Origin: Symsagittifera roscoffensis
Taxonomy: Eukaryota > Xenacoelomorpha > Acoela > Convolutidae
Length of the DNA stretch: 64,000 nucleotides
NCBI RefSeq assembly: GCF_963678635.1
Contig: NC_087070.1
Coordinates: 50,077,467-50,141,466 of the forward strand
Direction of reading: 5' to 3'
This document shows, piece by piece, positions 12,026 through 22,589 of this stretch (positions are counted from its first letter, which is position 1; the number at the start of each line of letters is the position of its first letter). The notes under the pieces are model-generated. The model had not been told where the DNA came from. It made no database searches and was given only the letters and a program-made list of their open reading frames with translations. The position numbers and the translations under genes are program-made.

Positions 12026-12497
12026 CAATGATTTACCTTTTAAGGACTTAATTCTTCCAAATAAGCAAAAAATATACACAAGAGCAATTGCAAAAATAAA
12101 TGACCAAAAATTGTTTGAAGTAAAAATAAGAAATATTGCCGATATAAGTAACAAACGAAGGAAAATAAGGAAAAGTAGCATCTCTGCAAGTCTTCTCATC
12201 AAGTTAATTGAATTTTTTGTATATAATCGATGAGAAATTGCTGATTTTTGATAGATAGTCAAGTTCTTTGAGTTTGATGTAGATTTGAGATGATAATTCA
12301 AAGTTGATGAATTTTTCAAAGCAAATCTCTGGAAATCTGATTCCAAACCTGATCATGCAAGATTTTGAACTTTGAAAATCTTTAAAAAAATGGAGGAATA
12401 AAGAATTTTGCCGGGGAGTTTTGACAAATTTGGGATTTGGGTAGGGAATTAAAAAAGTCTTTGAAATATTATCGTACGACTTTTTTCTTAACTTCAA
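11993..12497 (-). CDS. Possible small membrane protein, two overlapping frames (uncertain)
   Basis: Two minus-strand frames cover this stretch. One (about 12346-11993) has two hydrophobic segments, LLFLIFLRLLLISAIFLIF and FWSFIFAIALVYIFCLFG, each long enough to span a membrane, and a charged tail. The other (12497-12204) is hydrophilic. Neither opens with ATG at its first codon, so they may be exons or chance ORFs in AT-rich DNA. The 3' end of the first frame overlaps the CCAAT array. I give it little weight. Confidence 0.25.
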
Positions 12498-12830
12498 GTT
12501 TTCTAAAATAAAATAAAAAAATTTTCTAAACAGGTGTAGCTCAGCAGTAAGTTTATGACTTTGATACGCAATATGTGGATCAAAAATAAACTCTTTGATT
12601 GAGTAAGTTTCCCTAAAGAGACCTTTATTTAGTCAAAGAACTCTTTTTTGGACAACATAAACGTCCAAAAAATTATGAAAAAAGTAAGAATCTACATCTA
12701 TTTCATCAATAGGGAAATCACAGGGAATATTTTCTTTTTTTCTTGTAGAGTAATTCAAGGAAGTTTAAATGTTTTTTAATTGACATTTTTCAAAAATGAA
12801 TATTTTGGATCCAAAGTTATGTCTAGAAAC
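12498..12830. other. AT-rich stretch without a gene
   Basis: No coding signal is seen. At 12533-12560 there is a tRNA-like A box (TAGCTCAGCAGTAAG), but no T-arm or cloverleaf follows. Confidence 0.5.
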
Positions 12831-12837
12831 TGCTTAG

Positions 12838-13000
12838 TTCTGATTGGTTGACAATAAACTTGTTTAAAATTAAATGACTATTGAAGCTCGATTCTGATTG
12901 GTTGATATCAGAAAAGATAAAAATTTCCTTGTTATTAATGCCCGATTGTGATTGGTTGATACTTTTGAAAACTCCATGGTTAGATTGGATGATTTTTATT
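12838..13000 (+). promoter_or_regulatory. CCAAT-box array upstream of the zinc-finger gene
   Basis: TCTGATTGGTTGA (the reverse of TCAACCAATCAGA) occurs near 12840 and 12892, with variants near 12947 and 12975, about 25-55 bp apart. The same array, inverted, precedes the zinc-finger gene in the left arm copy (3450-3590). Conservation of motif and spacing in both copies suggests it is the gene's promoter. Confidence 0.5.
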
Positions 13001-13173
13001 TCAGTAAGGCTAAATAGCATATCTATTTTGATTTTCTTTCACGTTAACAACAATTGGTTAATAAGTTTGCTGTTTTTATTCACTTTTATTCATTTTTTGA
13101 GACTATTCAACTCTTCTTATCTAAAAATTTGGTACATTTTAATTATCCCATTCAATTTGTCTTTACTATTGAG

Positions 13174-13360
13174 ATGCCTGAATGGAATTGAAAGAGTTGC
13201 ATGTCTTGAATGTGGCAGAGAATATACACGTAAAGACGCATCAAGACATCGTAGAACCTGTGGTGTTTTGAAATGTTCTAACTGTAACTTTTATACTTAT
13301 AGCAGCGAGGAACTCACTAATCATTTCAATTTGGATACTTGTAAAATATCGACTAATTGA
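13174..13360 (+). pseudogene. C2HC/C2H2 zinc-finger protein, right-arm copy (start frame broken)
   Basis: The finger region VACLECGREYTRKDASRHRRTC and a second finger CSNCNFYTYSSEELTNH are intact here, with both cysteines of finger 2. However, the ATG at 13174-13176 is out of frame, because a 5-nt deletion relative to the left-arm copy lies between the ATG and finger 1. The C-terminus (FNLDTCKISTN) differs from the left copy because about 370 bp are deleted where the gene runs into the TIR. The two copies are therefore broken in different ways. The in-frame sequence upstream of 13174 is probably noncoding. Confidence 0.65.
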
Positions 13361-14878
13361 AAGGTTTTTTGTAGTTCTTCTTTCAAAGTTTTCCTTGTTT
13401 AGTGCTTGTAAAAGTGTTCATAGAGTAGAGCCTTTTAAAGCAGACAATGGGGTTTGACTTATTAGGAATTACGGTTTTCTTTTGTTTTTTTTGATGGTTT
13501 TAGAAAAGAAATTGTTATGAAGAAGTTTTTGTTCAATTTGATCCAATATCGAAAAAACTTATAAGAAATATTTATTCCATTTTTAGTCAATTTTAGCAAT
13601 TAACTGTTCATTTTTATTTATAAACTGAAATTTGTAATTTTTAACATGAAAAATTTCTCACAAATCGTAATTTTTGTACAAATTTGGGTAATTCAATGAG
13701 AAAAAAATTCATGGAGTTTGATTTAGAAATTTCATAGAAAATTGCCCTTAATGTTCATTTGAATTGAGATTCCTAAAAATACTCCCTGAACTGGACAAAA
13801 AAACAGTTAAAAACCAAAATAAAAAGTCCGAAATGGAAAAATTTCATGTAAATTTGAATAATTTTTACTTTACCTTCTCAAAAATTACGACTAATTTCAC
13901 TCTTTTCCGGAAGTTTCAATTTTGATTCTGCTACTATGAACCTTCTTTTCAGTGTTTAGAGCATTGTATAACCAAATATTTAGCTCAAATTAAGGTAAAA
14001 TTCTTTGTATTTCAATATTCTGAGGAAAAATTGTGGAAAAAGTCATTTTTTAAATCAAAATTTTGTATCATTGTCTCAACGTAATGCCAATTAAAATACA
14101 GTCTTAGCTTAATTTTAAAATCTATAATTAAAAAAGTATGTTTAAAATTAGATCAAAAGCAACAATACATTAGCCAAAATTAATTCTGCAATTTTTTCTG
14201 CAATTTTTTCCAAATACTTGAAATTTTTGCAATTTTTTCCAAATACTTGAAAATTTTGCAATTTTTTCCAAATACTTGAAGTTTTTGCAATTTTTTCCAA
14301 ATACTTTAAGTTTTTGTAATTTTTTCCAAATACTTGAAACTTTTGTTATTTTTTCTCAAAAATTCGAATTTTTTCGAAGATTCAGTATATTTCAGAATAG
14401 ATTCAGATAAATAGAAAGTAAAAGTATCCAATAAGTTTTTATTAGATCAAATTATAACAAATCTTATCGTGTTTTGATTTTTTTCTAAACAATTTTAAAT
14501 TTTTTTGATAAAAATTCCAAGTTTTTGCACAAAAACTCTTACCATTGACTTACCATGCACCAAAAAACTAAATACATAACCCTAATTCTACAATCTACAC
14601 GTAATTAACAATTAATTGTCCCCAATTAGATAACACGCGCCGAAAATTTTGGTAAAAAAAATACACAACAAAAACCAAAAAATTACGTTTTTCTGACCAT
14701 TATCTTGCCATCACACAAACCATAAAACCTTACATCGGTATTCCCTATCTTAATACATTGTAGACTCTATACCCAATCTTAATACATCGCTTGCAGACCG
14801 GATGCTCTATTCCCTATCTTAATACATGTAGGTCTGCAGGGACCCCCCCCCCCCAATTCAGCTCCAACATCTACTACT
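13330..14878 (-). repeat. Right terminal inverted repeat, about 1.55 kb
   Basis: This is the reverse complement of the left TIR, with about 900 bp (left positions 6075-6990) missing. The subterminal array of 25-30-bp units is at about 14190-14350. A run of about 14 C lies at 14843-14854. The end is CATCTACTACT at 14868-14878. Confidence 0.88.
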
Positions 14879-14884
14879 TGCCAG
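14879..14884 (+). repeat. Target-site duplication, right copy (TGCCAG)
   Basis: It is identical to 4922-4927 and sits directly after the element's terminal CT. Beyond it the gypsy integrase frame resumes (DHFTKLA on the minus strand). Confidence 0.92.
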
Positions 14885-15451
14885 TTTCGTAAAGTGATCT
14901 ATGATTACCAGTATCTGACAGTTTCGTAAAGTCCGTCATGCAGATCTTCTGATGGTCTATCTGCACGACCTCGTTAAATTCCGAGCTTTCCACGGACTTA
15001 AGTGGGAATTTCATTTTTCTAGGGTCCTTTACTTGCAAACATGCGTTTACCCACCTTTCGCAAGCCTTTCTCAACCCTGGCCAATCAAACTTGTGTAATA
15101 TTCTTTGTGTACCTTGTCTATTTTTTGATGTCCCTTCTAGCCGTGCGATCTGAACAACACTTCCGTCTGGTATAGCTGTGGCAGTATGATGAGATTATGC
15201 CTGTGTAATATCTTCTCTTCATCTTTCCTCCTACAGGCTACTACACCATCAGCTGTGTGATAGAGTAAGTCCCTTCTCTCTTTGTAGAACTGGCTCAAGA
15301 CCTTGTAACTATCCTCCTCCAGGTCTCCTTTCTCGTTGACTCCCGTCCGGATCCATGTAGAGAGGTTACTCGTCATCTTGTCATTCTTCTGGGCTGTTAT
15401 CAGATATGACAGTCTGTATCTCGCTTTGACGTGTTGCTTCAATGCCATCAA
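14885..15451 (-). pseudogene. Ty3/gypsy integrase, N-terminal half (gypsy element 1)
   Basis: The frame carries a degraded HHCC zinc-binding region (HRHNLIILPQLYQTEVLFRSHG, then WVNACLQVKDPRK) and the first catalytic Asp in NEVVQIDHQK near 14960. The frame shifts at about 15130 and again near 14935. The gene is then cut by the 9.95-kb element and continues at 4921. It lies downstream of RNase H in the usual Ty3/gypsy order PR-RT-RH-INT. Confidence 0.85.
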
Positions 15452-16288
15452 TTGACCATTCAGTTCTCAGTTCTCATCCTGACATTTGAATTGCACGATA
15501 GCTCCCCGAATGGTTTCCTTGACACCGCTATTTTCTCAAGCTCCTCTCTTCTCAAGCTATTTTCTCAAGTTGCTCTAGGTTGTACGTCCCTGAGGAAGGG
15601 TCAGTTTGTAGTTCTCTGTCGTGGTGCTTCATTGTTTTCTTCTGCTAATATCATGCAAAGACTGTCTTGGTCATCACCACTCTTCTCTGAGTCATCATCC
15701 CATTCTTCCGACTCCCCGGTCAACTTATCTTTCTCTCTGTCTCCTTCTGATTTCAACCACTCCCCGGACTCTTGATCTGGTCCTAGGTGTTTGGTTTCCT
15801 CCTTGAATGTCACTTTCTGCTTCCGAAACGTAGTCCGTCTTATGTGTCCTCTGGGATTTTCTCGAACAATGTTCGCACAACTTCTTTGTCGTCAGGTTGC
15901 TTGCCTATCGTTGAGTCGTGGCCATGAGTCACTTCCCTTTTTTTCAATATGGTGACTTCCGGTTTGTCTTTATCATTATTCCGGACTACCGGTTTATCTT
16001 CTGCTAGCTTCTCGAGTAGTTTTTTCAGATCGTCTCCTCTCGTCAACCTTCTTGTCTCCACTTCATCGAGGTCGTAGCCTTCTGCTTTTAGTCTTTTACT
16101 CACTATCTTTGACTCTTGAGAATTTCTTTTGTCTCATGTTCAGCTGGCAGCTCGGAATGGTCCTCTATTGGTTTCCCTGACCTGTCAAGCCACATCGTGA
16201 GTGGAAGACTGTGATACGTCTCCTTGTCCATAAATGAGAAACCATCTTTGATTTCCGGCCTGTCGGCCTCCCTTTGCTCCTGTCTCTC
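15452..16288 (-). pseudogene. RNase H-integrase spacer of gypsy element 1, charged linker
   Basis: Minus-strand frames at 15601-15813 and 15840-16103 encode strongly charged, low-complexity sequence (for example DREKDKLTGESEEWDDDSEK), interrupted by stops and shifts. No domain is recognised. Its place between RNase H and the integrase zinc region is unusual, as most gypsy elements have only a short tether here. It may be an expanded linker or decayed insertion. Confidence 0.5.
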
Positions 16289-17800
16289 TTAGAATTCCGT
16301 CTTCTTGCTCAAATTGTCGGCATTTTGATGTTTGTCCCTTGTTCTGTGCTCAATAATCATGTTATAACCATCCAGGCGCACTATCCATCTCCCAATGTAG
16401 CTCTGGTCCATTGAGTACGTTTTCAACCAACTGAATTCTCTGTTGTCGACTCGTAACTTGAAAGGTTCACTACCCAAGTATGCCCTGTATTTTTCTACAA
16501 AGGTGACTATCGCAAGCATTTCCGCTTTAGGTGCCCCGTACTTAATCTCTGTATCACTCAAGACTTTGCTCCCGTAAGCCATCGGTCTCAAGACTGTCTT
16601 CCGTTCCACTCCTGTTCTTGGTGGAGTATTCCAGAGATCGCTACCACCGATGCATCCGTATCCAGCACGTACATTTCCTTTTCCGTGGGCATCCCTAGCA
16701 CAGGAGATTCACACAGATCTCTCTTTATTCTTTGAAATGATTCCTCTGCCGCGTTATTCCACTTGAATTTCGCGCCCTTGTGCCTCATGAGTTGATGCAT
16801 TGGATATACATTGTCCGCATAGCCCTTGATGAACTCCCTGTAATAGTTTGCAAAACCCAGGAAGCTCATTAGTTGATGCTCTGTTTTCGGTGATTTCCAA
16901 GTCAGCACCGCCTCTACCGCGTCTGGGTCTGGTCTAATGCCATATTTGTCCACTATCCTCCCCAGGTATTTGATCGACTCCGTGAGAATCTCGCACTTCG
17001 ATGGCTGGCATTTTAGTCCTGCTCTTTTCATGCAAGCGATCACCTCGTCTAGTAGTTCGATGTGATCCTCTAGAGTAGATGTCGCTATCATCACGTCATC
17101 CACGTAACACAATACCAAATTACCAAATTTCTTCGTTACACTTGTCAGTGAATGTGCCATCAATCGTTGGAAAGTGGGTGTGGCATTGCAAAGGCCAAAG
17201 GGCAACCTCTTCCATTGAAACAGCCTCAGCTCGCAAGCAAATCCTGTCTTGTCCCTGTCCTGTTTCCTCAGTGCTACCTGCCAAAAAACCGACCCTAAAT
17301 CAAGAGTTTTAAAAAATTTTGCGTCTCCTAACTTCGAGAGGCTCTCATCGATTCTAGGTATGGGATAGGCATCCTTCACCGTGACGGAGTCCAGATACCG
17401 AAAGTCACAACAAAACCTTAGTTAGTCTCCTTTCTTCTTAGCCATCACTACTCTACGGTGACTTCGATGGTTCTATCACGTCTTACGCTAGTAGGATCTC
17501 TATCTTTTTTCTACATGCATCCGATTTGTTTGGGGTCATACGCCTCGCCACCTCCCTGTGCGGCACCGGCGACTCTTCTAGCTCTATTTCATGTTCAACG
17601 AAGTTGCAGCATCTAATATCTGCCTTATGTCTCGAAAAAACATCCTGATTCCTGTCTAGAACAACCTTGATGGCTTCGACCTGTTCGTCTGTTACTTTTT
17701 CCTTTAAGCGTTCAATTTCTGGTAATACTGGTTTATCCAATTCCAATTCGTCTAGCGGGCGGGGGTCTTTCTGGAAAATTCGAGCAGCTCGACAGTCCAT
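16289..17800 (-). pseudogene. Ty3/gypsy reverse transcriptase and RNase H (gypsy element 1)
   Basis: The RT is well preserved: YPIPRIDESLSKLG, motif A with KTLDLGSVFWQ, LPFGLCNATPTFQRLM, and the active site YVDDVMIAT near 17105, then the thumb FLGFANYYREFIKGYA. RNase H follows with its acidic residues visible in DTDAS, KAEMLA and RVDN. The RT frame (17379-16588) and the RNase H frame (16609-16289) overlap by about 20 nt with a shift, and a stop separates the front of RT near 17420. The upstream part (17800-17483) has DRNQDVFSRHKADIRCC, the usual linker before RT. The protein would copy the element's RNA into DNA; the breaks make it inactive. Confidence 0.93.
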
Positions 17801-18011
17801 CGTCTGTCGCTGACTTAAGTGACTTCACAAGACCTGATGATATTTGTTTTCTTCAATCTTCTCAAGATACAACTTTTATCCCTATGATTCGGGCAATCAA
17901 GAATTTCATTTTCTTTCACATTTGCAGTCATTTCATATCTAGTTTTCACGGGCAGTGCGTATCCCAGCTCCCCCCCCTCTGGATTATGATTGGTATATCA
18001 AGAGTATTCAA

Positions 18012-18786
18012 CTATACACTGACGCCTAGGCCACTCTTGGTTATCGAGAAGGATCTTCCTAAAGTAGCAGCAATTTGACTGTTTGGATTCGGTACGATAC
18101 ATACTCGTTTATTGTCACTTAGTTCATTATAGTTTTTCATCCGTAAACTTATTATTGCTGCCTCATTCACTTTCAGCCTTACCCTCCTACTCAAGAAAAC
18201 TGGAGCCATATTTTCAATCGCCATTATCAAACTTACCGGTTTAATTACGTACTTCCTTTCCGGGTTCCAAATCCTGAACATCGCATTGTTAAGATCAGTT
18301 GTTACATCAAAATTTCTGATGAAATCTCTGCCTAAAATGAATTGGTCAGACTCATCTAGATTCTCCACCACCAGAAAGTTCATTCACAAATTGCGTTCCC
18401 CCAGGTTTAGGGCTATTATTGGTGTCTTACCTATAACCCGAAGCGCCCCCTTGTTTTCTGCTGACAGGCGTATTCTTGAATCAATGAGGTCGTCTTTATC
18501 GAATCCCATTCTTCTCCAAGTCCCAATTGAAATTACACTCAAGACGGCTCCCGTGTCCAACAACCCACAGCCCACGCAGATGTGTCTTCTTTCCGCTTAT
18601 GTCCAATACGTGTGCAGATACGTCCGCTTCCGTTCCCAGATGCATGGCATCCTCTTCCAGCATAGCACAGTGCCCAATGGATCTCACTTTTAGTTCTTCT
18701 CTGTCAACAGAGATTTGTCCAGCTAGATCCTCGTCACATGTTATCATCGTTTTTGTATAGATCTTTATTCTATCTATGTTCAACAT
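18012..18786 (-). pseudogene. Retroviral-type aspartic protease (gypsy element 1)
   Basis: The active-site motif is in GLLDTGAVLSVI near 18565, followed by a flap-like stretch and the second conserved segment FILGRDFIRNFDV near 18340. These match the fold order of retropepsins, which cleave Gag-Pol. The frame shifts at about 18384 and again near 18500. The second gypsy element has the equivalent at 46340-46993. Confidence 0.85.
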
Positions 18787-18858
18787 GGTCTCATGCTGAC
18801 CATAGGCTTCCGTGTACCTGTTGTCTATGCGAATTGATTTGCCACCACCTCTCGTGAG

Positions 18859-20925
18859 TTATGTTCTCAGTGCTCTAGAAGGGGTTTGTGGTGTTATTGT
18901 TCTCAAGTAATCCGCATAAATATCAATGTGCATTAATGTTTGATCACTCGGTTCACTCAGGTTCCTCGTTACTTCATGACCACCCACTGTTATTATTGAC
19001 ATTATTCTCGCTCCAATCTCCATGATGCCAAATGGTTTGCCGGTCACCATCTTCAGGGATTGCAATTACTCCTGTTCACATGTTTTTTCCGGCCTCTTTT
19101 TCTGGCCTCGTCGTCAAGAGTGTCTCATTCATCTTTTGTCTCTCTATCTCATGTTTTAACCGTTCCTCGATCTCTTTGGTCGCCAAGTCTTGTTTCACTC
19201 TGTTGATAGCCTCTGCAGCTGCTTTCTCATAATTTATCACTAGTGGACTCCGTGTCTCAGCCCTCACGGCATTTTTGACTTGTGCTACGGCCCTTACTGT
19301 CTTCGTAGGTAATTCACCATTTGCTGCCTCTTTTCTCTGCAAGTCATTTTCAGTTTGTCTGTTCCTTGTTTTCTGAACCGCTGCCAATGCCAATTTATGT
19401 TTTGGGTGACCTTGATTCTTCACTGCCTCCAAAAACAGGGGACAGTCCATCCTAAAATGGCCCCTCTGATTGCAGAAAAAACACCTCGCGCCTATCTTAA
19501 AGATCAAACCACTGTAAAACTCGAGTTCTTCCGTTTGACTCATGTCTTCTTCGTCTGGCGCATATCCCAAGCTATTCAATGCTTGCTTGTATGTTTACAA
19601 TCCGCTACGTGATGGTCCGCTGATCCGATTGTGGACATGACCATCGTTCTCTAGGTTGGTACCATGATGACCTTTGCTGTTGGCTTCCCCTTGCATGTTT
19701 CTGTTTTCTGAAAATGAGTACTTCTTTGGTTTCATTAGTATATACTTCCTTGACTTTTGCCTCATCTCCTCTGGGGTTGGTGCGTTGTCCTTCGATAGCG
19801 TGTAATATGTTGCCAACATCGTTCTCAAAACATCACTCCTCACAACGTCGATAAACTTTGAAGCGATGCTAAAGTTTCATCTGTTGGTCGATTCCTCTAG
19901 ATCGCTTCTCCTCCTCAAGCTCTCAAGATCATCCAGAAATCAATCAATCGACTCGTCATCTCTTTGTCTTCTTTTTTTGATTATCATCATCGCCTGATGA
20001 CCCTTCATACCCGATCCAAATCGATGCAACAGTATCTCGAATATCTTGTCTGCAGTGTCACGCTCCTCCTCCTTCTTTGCAACCAGACATTTTAGTGCTG
20101 TTCCCTTTAGGTTGCTTAGTATCGCCGTGCAGGCCTGCTTCTCATTGTTCAAGTTGTCTTGTTGTAGAGGTAGTCTCATTACTTCAACCCAGGTATCAAT
20201 ACAATCATCCGAATCATCCTTGAATTCCTCTGGTTCTTTGAAAGTTTTCCGGCATTTGCCACTGCCTCTGTCACTTGAGTCTGTGTTCCTTGTTGCGGAT
20301 ACTTCAAGCATCCTGTTTATCCTTACCCAGGTACTGATTGTGCACCCGTATGCGATCCTGAGTCCTCTGACGTCCTCGTTGAGTTTGAGGCTCCCATCTT
20401 CATAGCAGTCCTTGTCCCTCCTGACGCCATGGTGCTATCAATCCGTGATAACGGTGTAGATTCCCGTTTCTTTCGTTGTGGTTCCACGAAATCGACTCTG
20501 CTTCCGGATGGCTTTTCCACCTCTAATTTATCTTGGGCTATGGAATTTGTCAAGAGTACATCCAATTTGGACTGTATGGCTCCAGAACTTTCTTCTTGTT
20601 CCTTGCTCATTGTGTCTATTCTGGTCTCCAGATTCCACAACTTTTCACTCACGGTGTCGTATCTCTTCTTCATTTCCACCATATCTATCTTGATATGTTT
20701 CTCTCGCTCTTTGTCGGTCGTTTCTACTTTGTCCGCCATCTGCTGCAGCTTCTCTTCCCTCGCCCTTGCCAGGACAAAGTAGTTGTCTAGGTTCTCATTC
20801 TTATTGTGTCGTACTTCCTTTTTCAGCTCTTGGCGGTCTTCCTCGCTGCATTTCAGCTTCTTGTCGATTTGCTCCAACTTTGCCATCAAGTCGCCCAGCT
20901 CAAGTGAAGTTGTTTTTGACTCCAT
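18859..20925 (-). pseudogene. Gag polyprotein with CCHC knuckle (gypsy element 1)
   Basis: The N-terminal part (20925-20323) is a long coiled coil (LMAKLEQIDKKLKCSEEDR onward) followed by S/T-rich sequence. The capsid-like retrotransposon Gag domain follows at 20311-19595 (EILLHRFGSGMKGHQAM). A zinc knuckle CFFCNQRGHFRMDC is at about 19480, fitting C-x2-C-x4-H-x4-C. The rest (19400-18859) leads into protease. At least four frame breaks divide it. The nucleocapsid knuckle would bind the element's RNA. Confidence 0.85.
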
Positions 20926-20955
20926 GGTTTGTTTGTCTTGGTTGGCTGTTGCTCC

Positions 20956-21503
20956 TTATGTGACCTGCTCTTCGTCTTGTTTTGCTTCTGATGTTATTGC
21001 GGAAACTATTCCAAACGTTTCGCCTTTCTCGGTCGTTGGTATTACCTCCTCTTTCTTTTTTGGTTTCATTCCGACCATCGCTGCAATCCTCTCTGTGAAC
21101 GACATTCTTTTTGTTTGAGAATCGTCTTTAATCGTTTCCGGCGTGTTGTTTGTTGTTTCGTCTATATTGCCTATTGGTGAGAACTCTATTGTTTTCTTCT
21201 CCTGTTTTTCTGCATTTGGCATTGGTGTTGATTCCGTCGTCTTTCTTTCAGCCCAATACTCTGATCTGATGTCTCCAGATCGGATTCTCTAGCCGCTACA
21301 GTCGGTTCTTCCATTGCTTTCTAATTGGCCTTCTGTTCCTTTATGCTTCTTGTATTGACCATGTTGACTGAAATATTCTTTCTCATTACTTTCGGATTTG
21401 TGGGTATTAGTTTCCGTTGCGAGGAGGTTTGATTTTGCAAAAGTCCCATCCCTCTCCTTTCTGTTAGAGATGTTCTTGTTTTCTTCATGATTTTTTTAAA
21501 CAA
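20956..21503 (-). pseudogene. N-terminal extension of Gag, gypsy element 1
   Basis: A lysine/glutamate-rich frame (21222-20956) ends in a TAA and then continues in the same frame into the main Gag ORF at 20925, so the TAA is probably a nonsense change. A further short frame (21503-21321) is shifted. The most upstream ATG is at 21501-21503; the true start is not certain. Confidence 0.55.
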
Positions 21504-21639
21504 ATTTCTTTATCTACATTTCTAATATATATACAAGTTTATAATTTAAAACCTAATTGGAATTATATAAAAAATATTCCTAATGTATTAAAAACGAAAA
21601 CCAGTCGAATTAGTCTAAATCATTTTTGAGTCCCGTTGT

Positions 21640-22460
21640 TCAGGCCTCAGGACCCTTCGTTCTAGTCTTGGGATGCTTTAGTATTGTCTCAGGGTTTCTT
21701 GGTACTCTCCTAGGACCCTTCGCTCAAGTGTTGCGACGCTTCGATGGGGTCTTAATACATTTTGATACTGTCCTAGTAAACTTATGTACCCTCCTAGGAC
21801 CCTTCGCACAAGTGTTGGGACACTTCGTTACTCTCCCAGGACTTTTATGAACTCTCCTAGGACCCTTCGCTCAAGTGTTGGGACCCTTCGATGGGGTCTT
21901 AGTATACTTTGATACTGTCCTAGTACACTTATGTACCCTCCTAGGACCCTTCGCTCAAGTGCTGGGACACTTCGTTACTGTCCCAGGACTTTTATGAACT
22001 CTCCTAGGACCCTTTGCTCAAGTGTTGGTACACTCGATGAGGTTCTGGTACACTTTGGTGCTGTCCTAGTACACTTACGTACCCTCCTAGGACCCTTCAC
22101 ACAAGTGTTTGGACACTTCGGTACAGTCACAGGAGTCTTCTGATCTCTCCTACGACTCTTCGCTCAGGTGTTGCTATACTTCGTTGCTGTCCCGGGACTT
22201 TTTCGAACTCTCCTAGGACCCTTCGCTGAAGTGTTGGTACACTTCGTTGCTGTCCCAGGACTTTTCCGAACTCTCCTAGGACCCTTCGCTCAGGTGTTGG
22301 TACACTTCGTTGCTGTCCCAGGACTTTTCCGAACTCTCCTAAGACCCTTCGTTCAAGTGTTTGGACACTTAGATCACCATCCCAAGACCAAGTGTTGGGA
22401 CACTTAGATCACTATCCCAAGACTGAGTCTTGGGACACTTAGATCACTATCCCAAGACTG
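21640..22460 (+). repeat. Minisatellite of about 62-85-bp units in the gypsy leader
   Basis: The core CTCCTAGGACCCTTCGCTC recurs near 21709, 21793, 21856, 21941, 22004, 22086, 22214 and 22276, with variants at 22149 and 22338. Units alternate between about 62 bp and about 85 bp. A second, shorter unit (GGGACACTTAGATCAC with CCCAAGACT) repeats three times at 22370-22460 and contains inverted repeats. The open plus-strand frames here are a by-product of the repeat and are not listed as genes. It lies between the element's presumed primer site and gag. Confidence 0.85.
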
Positions 22461-22589
22461 GCGGCAAGACTCTTGTACTTCTTCCCCCCTTGTAGCTCAA
22501 GTGTTTCTTCGCCTGATTGAAGTATTTCCCCGTATCTTATGTCGAGTATTGGGATACCTGACTCTGGAGCTCTAGTATAAAAATAACCC

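Larger units (their letters stand above)
4928..14878. mobile_element. Maverick/Polinton-like TIR element, 9,951 bp, probably non-autonomous
   Basis: Both ends read AGTAGTAGATGTTGGAGC inward, followed by a G-run (7 G on the left, about 14 on the right), then CAGACCTACATGTATTAAG. A 6-bp duplication TGCCAG flanks it. Long TIRs, 5'-AG ends and a 6-bp duplication are the known signature of Polintons/Mavericks. Those elements are normally 15-20 kb and encode a protein-primed DNA polymerase, a retroviral-type integrase, a packaging ATPase, a protease and capsid proteins; none is detectable here. The interior carries two unknown ORFs, a tandem pair of related genes, a possible membrane ORF, CCAAT-box arrays and a zinc-finger gene. 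It is most simply a deletion derivative mobilised in trans. A different TIR superfamily with a 6-bp duplication cannot be excluded. Confidence 0.75.

Noticed and set aside
12530..12600. tRNA-like A box TAGCTCAGCAGTAAG
   Set aside because: No B box or cloverleaf follows.
12881..13173. N-terminal extension of the zinc-finger ORF (hydrophobic, about 97 codons)
   Set aside because: It covers the CCAAT array and the frame before the ATG in the left-arm copy; the hydrophobic run is AT-rich noncoding DNA read in an open frame.
15431..15775. Plus-strand serine-rich ORF
   Set aside because: Antisense shadow of the charged gypsy linker (E/K-rich on the minus strand).
21626..22407. Open plus-strand frames over the minisatellite (repeats of VHFVAVPGLFRTLLGPFAQ)
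   Set aside because: The open frame follows from a repeat unit lacking stops in one frame; units of different length break the phase, and there is no start context or homology.
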